DNA of 13,144 nt, taken from positions 1 to 13,144 of the forward strand of contig JADFVM010000276.1 of NCBI GenBank assembly GCA_015222555.1, read 5' to 3'. The stretch is from Pseudomonadota bacterium (GTDB taxonomy: Bacteria > Desulfobacterota > JADFVX01). The position numbers and the translations under genes were made by a program. The notes beneath the pieces are model-generated. The model was not told the DNA's origin. It saw only the letters and a list, made by a program, of their open reading frames with translations, and did not search any database. Below, piece by piece: positions 8,587 through 13,144 of the stretch. Numbering within the stretch: position 1 is the stretch's first letter; each line of letters opens with the position of its first letter.

Positions 8587-8883
8587 TCAGTGAACTGAAT
8601 CCTGCTGTCCAGCCTCCCTTATATTGGATGATATTGTGCCAAATCTCTCTTCATAAATCTTCAGATTTTCAGCGAGAGCATCCAGCAATTTTTTTGCTTG
8701 TTTGGGGCTTGTTATAATTCGGGACCTCACTTTAGCCTTTGGCTGCATGGGCTGAAGATAAATAAAGTCCAGCACGAATTCCGTGTCGGAATGATTAACG
8801 ACGACAAGGTTGCTGTACAGACCTTGCGCCGTGTTCTCATCGAGGTCAATTTCTAGTTGAACATCTTTTTTTTTCTCTTCCAC
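8587..8883 (-). CDS. DUF3467 family protein
   Basis: 98 residues, cytoplasmic, with no signal or membrane segment. The core resembles the DUF3467 family: VNHSDTEFVLDFI (33-45), then a Pro-rich turn, KAKVRSRIITSPKQAKKLL, and a helical end with NLKIYEERFG. This family is small, widespread in bacteria and functionally uncharacterised, so no function is offered. The start is GTG at 8883, chosen because a full AAGGAG ribosome site sits 6 nt upstream and no better start exists. A run of nine adenines covers codons 3-6 (Lys-rich), a possible polymerase slippage site. The gene sits 123 nt after the Mrp-NifU gene and 48 nt before mfd, on the same strand. It could share their transcript, but nothing in its sequence ties it to Fe-S work or DNA repair. 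Confidence 0.85.
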   Translation of the reverse strand: MEEKKKDVQLEIDLDENTAQGLYSNLVVVNHSDTEFVLDFIYLQPMQPKAKVRSRIITSPKQAKKLLDALAENLKIYEERFGTISSNIREAGQQDSVH

Positions 8884-8889
8884 AATCTA

Positions 8890-8895
8890 CTCCTT
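8890..8895 (-). promoter_or_regulatory. Ribosome-binding site for the DUF3467 gene
   Basis: AAGGAG on the minus strand, 6 nt before the GTG at 8883. It decides the GTG start of this small gene, which has no suitable ATG. Confidence 0.8.
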
Positions 8896-9006
8896 ACCAC
8901 CATCATCAGGTAGACAAAGTGCGGGTTCCATGAAAAACGGGCACGAGGATCAGAATTCTAGCTGACAGGATTTGTTGCAATTCACTTGCAGAATGTAAGG
9001 GTGGAA

Positions 9007-10350
9007 TTAAACTGCCACAACACCTTTAATTTCAGGAACCCTCTCTCTGATCGCTCTTTCCACACCCATTTGAAGTGTCATCAGTGCACTGGGACAGGTT
9101 CCACAAGCGCCCTTCAACCTTACCTGGACAACATTATCGACATAGTCAACATACTCTACATCGCCGCCATCTGCCTGAAGATAGGGTCTTACCGTCTCCA
9201 ATGCTTCTATAATGCTTTGTTTTTTGTCTTCGCTTTCACTCATAGGATTCTCCTTGTTTTCTGTTTTATCAATATTTGCCGACCTTTCTTCTGCCATGCT
9301 TATGCCTGACTTTTCAATCAGGCCGGAAGCCATATTTTTAAAGGCAACCGCAATGGGCCCCTCAGGATCTGAAATAACGATGGGATTTCCACTATCCCCT
9401 CCCTCTCTTATTTGAACATTAAGCGGAATTTCTCCCAAAAAGGGCGCATCTTCTTTCTCGCTTGTTCTCTTCCCGCCACCATGGTGGAATATATCCGTCC
9501 GTTCACTGCATTTTGGACAGACAAAATAGCTCATGTTTTCGACGATGCCAAGAACCTCTACATCCACCTTGCGGAACATGGCCAATCCTTTTGTCGCATC
9601 GAGAAGCGCCACATCCTGAGGCGTGGTAACAATGATAACGCCGGAGAGCGGAACCTTTTGTGTCAGCGACAACTGGGCGTCACCCGTGCCGGGGGGAAGA
9701 TCAACCATGAGAAAATCGAGGTCGCCCCACTGGACATCTTTAAGCAGCTGTTCAACGGCACCCATCACCATGGGGCCCCGCCAGATCAAAGGCGTCCCTT
9801 CGGGGACAAGAAAACCCAGCGACATAAGCTTTACACCATGGCTTTCGAGGGGGATGAATTTCTTTTCTTCCACCTGCGGCTCTTCGTTGATTCCCATCAT
9901 CATGGGGATGCTGGGGCCATAGATATCGAGATCCACTAGACCGACTTTAGCACCTTGCTTTGCTAACGCGATGGCGAGGTTGACACTCACTGTTGATTTT
10001 CCGACGCCCCCTTTACCGCTGGCGATGGCAATAACATTCTTCACGTCAGGGAGCAGATTTTGTTGCTGGACTTCCCCGCTCCCATGGCCGCCGACATGCA
10101 TGTCTTTATTTTCTCCGGAAACGATCATAATATCGACGGAATCGATTCCCTCCAAGGCCATAAGCGCTTTTTTTGCGTCCTCCTGGAGGACACCTTTTTT
10201 GCCGCAGACTGCACCCGTAAGGGCAAGAGAAAAACTTACCTTCCCACCTTCGATGTGAATGTCTCTTACGTAATCAAGTGATACAATATCTTTCCCGATA
10301 TCGGGATCTGTGACCTTTTTTAAGGCCCTTAATATCTGCTCTGAATTCAT
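9007..10350 (-). CDS. Mrp/NBP35-type Fe-S cluster carrier ATPase fused to a NifU-like C-terminal domain
   Basis: 447 residues in one continuous frame. Residues 1-80 are a MIP18/DUF59-type domain (ILRALKKVTDPDIGKDIV). Residues 100-345 are the Mrp/ApbC P-loop ATPase with a deviant Walker A, GKGGVGKST (112-120), the DLPPGTGD motif (217-224) and the C278-x2-C281 pair that bridges a [4Fe-4S] cluster across the dimer. An acidic, low-complexity linker (about 350-375) leads to a NifU C-terminal domain (about 378-447) with LQADGGDVEYV and C416-x2-C419, the usual Fe-S binding site. Mrp normally ends near residue 350-370 and NifU-type scaffolds are usually separate proteins, so this joins carrier and scaffold. 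Expected role: building and handing on [4Fe-4S] clusters in the cytoplasm. It is the first gene of the minus-strand series, with a strong promoter candidate about 50 nt upstream. A possible internal start at 9243 is listed separately. Confidence 0.92.
   Translation of the reverse strand: MNSEQILRALKKVTDPDIGKDIVSLDYVRDIHIEGGKVSFSLALTGAVCGKKGVLQEDAKKALMALEGIDSVDIMIVSGENKDMHVGGHGSGEVQQQNLLPDVKNVIAIASGKGGVGKSTVSVNLAIALAKQGAKVGLVDLDIYGPSIPMMMGINEEPQVEEKKFIPLESHGVKLMSLGFLVPEGTPLIWRGPMVMGAVEQLLKDVQWGDLDFLMVDLPPGTGDAQLSLTQKVPLSGVIIVTTPQDVALLDATKGLAMFRKVDVEVLGIVENMSYFVCPKCSERTDIFHHGGGKRTSEKEDAPFLGEIPLNVQIREGGDSGNPIVISDPEGPIAVAFKNMASGLIEKSGISMAEERSANIDKTENKENPMSESEDKKQSIIEALETVRPYLQADGGDVEYVDYVDNVVQVRLKGACGTCPSALMTLQMGVERAIRERVPEIKGVVAV
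9241..9255 (-). promoter_or_regulatory. Internal ribosome-binding site and in-frame ATG inside the mrp-nifU fusion
   Basis: On the minus strand AAGGAG (9255-9250) lies 6 nt before an in-frame ATG (9243-9241), codon 370 of the fusion. Starting here would give a 78-residue protein beginning MSESEDKKQS that contains the whole NifU-like domain and ends at 9007. This is exactly where a separate nifU-like gene would start, and the site is stronger than the one before the full-length mrp start. It could therefore yield a free scaffold protein as well as the fusion. This is inference from position and spacing only. Confidence 0.5.
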
Positions 10351-10396
10351 AGTACCCTATTAGAAGATTTAGATAGCATAAAGTTGCAAACTTTTA

Positions 10397-10425
10397 ATGA
10401 TAGGCAAAAGCGGCTCATTTATCAA
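10397..10425 (-). promoter_or_regulatory. Sigma70-type promoter candidate for the mrp-led minus-strand series
   Basis: On the minus strand TTGATA (10425-10420) and TATCAT (10402-10397) are separated by exactly 17 nt. Each matches 5 of 6 consensus bases. Initiation would fall near 10390, giving a leader of about 40 nt before the mrp ATG at 10350. Only a weak AGGG-like ribosome site is seen in that leader. Confidence 0.65.
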
Positions 10426-10497
10426 GGACAAAAGACGGAAAGAGATGAATTTGGAGTTTGCATCTTAAATCAGTGAAGTTTTACCGCCCATAGATTC

Positions 10498-10527
10498 TTT
10501 ACATGACAAAGCTGCCCACTTTAATAT
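10498..10527 (+). promoter_or_regulatory. Distal promoter candidate for the acyltransferase-hydrolase gene
   Basis: TTTACA (10498-10503, 5 of 6 matches) is followed after 18 nt by TAATAT (10522-10527, 4 of 6). It has a better -35 but a poorer -10 than the site at 10571-10599. The AT-rich region can produce such matches by chance. Confidence 0.35.
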
Positions 10528-10570
10528 AAATAACTGAAAAGTATTGCGGCAAAGCAGGAGATATACTATA

Positions 10571-10599
10571 TTTACGCTGTTGTCTGAATATTTTATAAA
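10571..10599 (+). promoter_or_regulatory. Proximal promoter candidate for the acyltransferase-hydrolase gene
   Basis: TTTACG (10571-10576) and TATAAA (10594-10599) are 17 nt apart; the -10 matches 5 of 6 bases and the -35 matches 4 of 6. Initiation near 10606 would give a leader of about 30 nt. The gene's ribosome site, TAAGG, lies 6 nt before its ATG at 10638. Confidence 0.5.
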
Positions 10600-10637
10600 G
10601 TCCATTTTATTTCTTAGCGGATTAAGTAAGGCTGCCC

Positions 10638-12935
10638 ATGTTTGATCCTAAAGAATTTACCATCAACGAACAAAGTTATCGCCTTACCTACACTGCGCTG
10701 AATGTGCTCCTGAAGATCTCACCCCTGAAAATCAACATCCACAACCTGGAAAACAAGGCAACTAGCGGGACCATCTTTTTATTCAATCACTATACCCGCT
10801 TTGAGACCTTTATCCCCCAGTATATTCTCCATGGCGATGCTCAGGTCTATTGCAGGGCCGTCGCTGACCATAGCCTGTTTGCAGGCTCCCTGCTGGGCGA
10901 TTATCTGAAAAGTGTGGGCGCCATTCCTGATAACCTTGAAAATATGATGAATTACCTTGTTGATGAGATCAATTGTGGCAGAAAACTTATCATATTTCCT
11001 GAAGGGGCGATGATCAAGGACAGAAAAGTTCGTGATGAAGAAGGCAGGTTGTCCATTTATAAAAGAGAACGTGGAGCAAGACGAAAGCCACATACCGGCG
11101 CCGCTGTTATCGCCATAAAATGTAAAATGCTCAGAGACCTCTACCTTATGGCAAGAGACAAGCGTAATGATCTGATGGTTAAATATTACAGTAATTCGAT
11201 GCCCTGTACCGGAAACATAGACCAGCTGGACAGATATGCCCATGAAGATGTACGGATCATACCCGCAAACATCACCTTTTATCCCATGCGAAGAGATGAA
11301 AATATTTTAGAAAGTTACGTGAAAAAGTTCTCCGGCGTCACCTCAAAGAGAGTTCTTGAAGAACTTAAGGTGGAGAGCAATATCCTGTTGAAGGAGACAG
11401 ATATGGATGTCCGCTTTGGGAAGCCAATTAAGGTTGCTGACTACCTGGACGTAGGGTATCAGGCCATACTTAAGAGCCGGTATGCCCTTGATGCAGTTCA
11501 GGCAAAACAGGGAGAGGGGCTTAAAAAGACGGCCTCGGAAATTGTGGGAAAAGGTCTCGATAAAATGACTGAAAAATGGATTAAGAGCCATTCAAACATT
11601 ATGAGAGACGATTTCATGAACGCCATCTATGACATGACCACAATAAATCTCGCCCACCTTACAGCACATACACTTTACGATCTGAACAGTAAGCGGGCAC
11701 AGGGAACCTATGATATTCACTATTTGAGATCACTTCTTTTCCTTGCCATTTGTGACCTGAGAAACGAGCCGGAACTATACCTGCATAAAGATATCGCCAG
11801 ACGCGAGCCCACCAACGACATTCTTATCGGAGACGAATCGCACCTCATGAAAATACTGCAGCGTTTCGAAAAGGCCGGGCTTCTTGAAATAAAGGACGGA
11901 AAATCTTTTACATTAAAAGCAAAACTCGAAGAAGAATTTCCCTTTGATAGCATTAGAATAGAGAATCCGGCCGAAGTTCTGGATAATGAAGCCCAATCAG
12001 TGCCCAAGGCGATTAAATCGTTAGACCGTCTATACAAAGAGGATAGCGATGCCGTTGAAGAGAAAATTGCGCTTCTTCTCCACAGGCGTGCCTGCAAGAT
12101 TTTTGAACGTGAGGAAGAGAAATTTAGCGGGCCTGAATATGCCGATGTCAATAAAATAGAAGAGAGGACTAGCTCAGGAGAGCCCTTCTTTTTCCGTACA
12201 TCCAAGCCAAAGAAAGAAAGAATAGGGGTTTTGCTTATTCACGGTTTTTCTGCCAGTCCGGCTGAAATGAAAGTCCTCGGCGACTATCTTTTTGAGAAGG
12301 GCTATGAAGTCTTTGCTGTCCGCCTGCCGGGGCACGGCACATCACCTGCAGACTTAAAGGAAAGGGATCGTGAGGAATGGATAAAAGAGGTGAAACTGGG
12401 CATCACCCTTATGAAGCACCACTGTAATAAACTGTTTATTGTAGGTAATTCAATGGGAGCAATAGCGGGATTAATCGCAATGGAAACATCAGCCGCTGAA
12501 ATCTCCGGTTATGTTGCCATCGCACCGGCATTCAGGATCACGGACAGGCGCATAGCGCTTGTAAGTTATGTTGATGCCGCCCAAAAACTCTATCAGCTCT
12601 TTGCAGACCTCAAAACAGAGTGGCCATACCAATCTTCCAGGCCGGAAAATCCCCACATCAATTATTGCAGTCTGCCCTATCATGGCCTCTATGAACTTTA
12701 CCAGATCACAAAAGAGGCCCCCGGCGTAACAGAGCAACTGACTATTCCCACACTCTTTATTCAGGCGGAGAGGGAATATACCGTTGACCCTGTGGCAACC
12801 TATGAAGCCTTTGAAAAGGTGCCTGCTAAGGATAAAACGCTTTTAAAGATCGATGAAACAAGGCATGTTCTAACCCTGGATAGCAGTCTGCCCGTTTTCA
12901 AAGCAATTGCGGACTTTATAGAAAGAATCAAATAA
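10638..12935 (+). CDS. Two-domain protein: glycerolipid acyltransferase (PlsC/PlsB-like) fused to an alpha/beta hydrolase
   Basis: 765 residues. The N-terminal part (about 40-270) is an LPLAT-type acyltransferase. It has the motif I position NHYTRFE with H51 and E56 (HX4E instead of the usual HX4D), FPEG (120-123) followed by MIKDRK, and GKPIKV near 261. The C-terminal part (about 525-765) is an alpha/beta hydrolase resembling Est30-type carboxylesterases or monoacylglycerol lipases. It has an oxyanion-loop HGFSASP with H535, nucleophile S605 in GNSMG, likely acid D717 and likely base H743 in TRHVL. The middle (about 275-520) is helical and charged and I cannot assign it. No signal peptide or clear membrane helix is seen, so it is probably cytoplasmic or membrane-peripheral. 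The pairing suggests acyl transfer to, and acyl release from, a glycerolipid or related ester, perhaps lipid remodelling; this is inference. The gene is monocistronic, divergent from mrp and ends at a terminator hairpin. Confidence 0.85.
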   Translation: MFDPKEFTINEQSYRLTYTALNVLLKISPLKINIHNLENKATSGTIFLFNHYTRFETFIPQYILHGDAQVYCRAVADHSLFAGSLLGDYLKSVGAIPDNLENMMNYLVDEINCGRKLIIFPEGAMIKDRKVRDEEGRLSIYKRERGARRKPHTGAAVIAIKCKMLRDLYLMARDKRNDLMVKYYSNSMPCTGNIDQLDRYAHEDVRIIPANITFYPMRRDENILESYVKKFSGVTSKRVLEELKVESNILLKETDMDVRFGKPIKVADYLDVGYQAILKSRYALDAVQAKQGEGLKKTASEIVGKGLDKMTEKWIKSHSNIMRDDFMNAIYDMTTINLAHLTAHTLYDLNSKRAQGTYDIHYLRSLLFLAICDLRNEPELYLHKDIARREPTNDILIGDESHLMKILQRFEKAGLLEIKDGKSFTLKAKLEEEFPFDSIRIENPAEVLDNEAQSVPKAIKSLDRLYKEDSDAVEEKIALLLHRRACKIFEREEEKFSGPEYADVNKIEERTSSGEPFFFRTSKPKKERIGVLLIHGFSASPAEMKVLGDYLFEKGYEVFAVRLPGHGTSPADLKERDREEWIKEVKLGITLMKHHCNKLFIVGNSMGAIAGLIAMETSAAEISGYVAIAPAFRITDRRIALVSYVDAAQKLYQLFADLKTEWPYQSSRPENPHINYCSLPYHGLYELYQITKEAPGVTEQLTIPTLFIQAEREYTVDPVATYEAFEKVPAKDKTLLKIDETRHVLTLDSSLPVFKAIADFIERIK

Positions 12936-12963
12936 AAAGCCCCTGACTTGTTCAAGGGGCTTT
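12936..12963. terminator. Hairpin terminator between convergent genes
   Basis: A 9-bp stem pairs AAAGCCCCT (12936-12944) with AGGGGCTTT (12955-12963) around a short loop. It starts right after the stop of the acyltransferase-hydrolase gene and lies 8 nt beyond the ferredoxin stop. Read on the minus strand, the stem is followed by a good T-rich tail (CTTTTTATTT). On the plus strand only three T's follow before CCC. It should therefore work best for the ferredoxin transcript, and less well or with help for the plus-strand gene. Confidence 0.85.
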
Positions 12964-12971
12964 CCCTTCAA

Positions 12972-13144
12972 TCAACCATGAATTTTTTCGTATTTCGCCT
13001 GAAGAGCGTCTTTGTCTTCTTCGTGATTAGGGTCAGGTAGACAGCAATCTACGGGACACACGCTGGCGCATTGTGCCTCGTCAAAAGCACCGTGACACTC
13101 CGTACAAAGGTCAGGGTCGATAATATAGATATCATCTCCCTCAG
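12972..13144 (-). CDS. YfhL-family 4Fe-4S dicluster ferredoxin, N-terminus cut by window edge
   Basis: The last 56 residues are visible, reading EGDDIYIIDPDLCTEC onwards and ending KIHG before a TGA at 12972-12974. The cysteine pattern C-x2-C-x8-C-x3-C-P, followed by VDCC and PDPNH, is typical of the second cluster half of YfhL-type ferredoxins. The long x8 spacing separates it from ordinary clostridial-type ferredoxins. By family length, about 25 residues with the first cluster motif should lie beyond the right edge. It is a small cytoplasmic electron carrier; its partners are not visible here. It is convergent with the acyltransferase-hydrolase gene and ends at the terminator hairpin. The start, promoter and operon partners are outside the window. 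Confidence 0.9.
   Translation of the reverse strand, partial: EGDDIYIIDPDLCTECHGAFDEAQCASVCPVDCCLPDPNHEEDKDALQAKYEKIHG

Noticed and set aside
10511..10638. Eight-base repeat GCTGCCCA at 10511-10518 and 10631-10638 as an operator pair
   Set aside because: It is too short, and the second copy includes the start codon's first base and part of the ribosome-site spacer. Chance is a sufficient explanation.

Overview
The window looks like ordinary chromosomal DNA from a Gram-negative bacterium with an outer membrane. It carries periplasmic SurA-type chaperones, one of them a lipoprotein, and SurA sits directly before PdxA. The mix of a DUF3467 protein, a YfhL-type ferredoxin, tandem parvulins after mfd and a CheY-like regulator suggests a deltaproteobacterium in the broad sense (Desulfobacterota or a relative). 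That placement is inference from gene content and gene style, not from a marker gene. I see no mobile element, tRNA, rRNA, CRISPR array or integration scar.

Layout. Positions 10350 down to 1 are all minus strand and read as one long gene series: mrp (fused to a NifU-like domain), a small DUF3467 gene, mfd, a lipoprotein parvulin, a SurA-like parvulin, pdxA, a phosphohexomutase and a response regulator cut by the left edge. The lipoprotein parvulin, SurA-like gene and pdxA overlap by 4 nt and 1 nt, so their translation is probably coupled. The other gaps are 48 to 195 nt. A good sigma70-type promoter lies just upstream of mrp. Whether all eight genes share one transcript is not shown by the sequence. 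The 287-bp gap 10351-10637 is divergent and holds promoter candidates for both sides. From 10638 the plus strand encodes a 765-residue acyltransferase/alpha-beta hydrolase fusion. A hairpin terminator then separates it from a convergent YfhL-type ferredoxin gene cut by the right edge.

How the genes fit together. Two themes appear. One is Fe-S cluster handling (Mrp-NifU, and the ferredoxin as a possible client). The other is envelope and housekeeping functions: outer-membrane protein folding, PLP synthesis, hexose-phosphate metabolism and transcription-coupled repair. The surA-pdxA adjacency is also found in E. coli.

I found no convincing multi-gene undescribed system. The two most unusual items are single-gene architectures: an Mrp ATPase continuous with a NifU C-terminal domain that keeps its own internal Shine-Dalgarno and ATG, and the acyltransferase-hydrolase fusion with an unassigned middle region.
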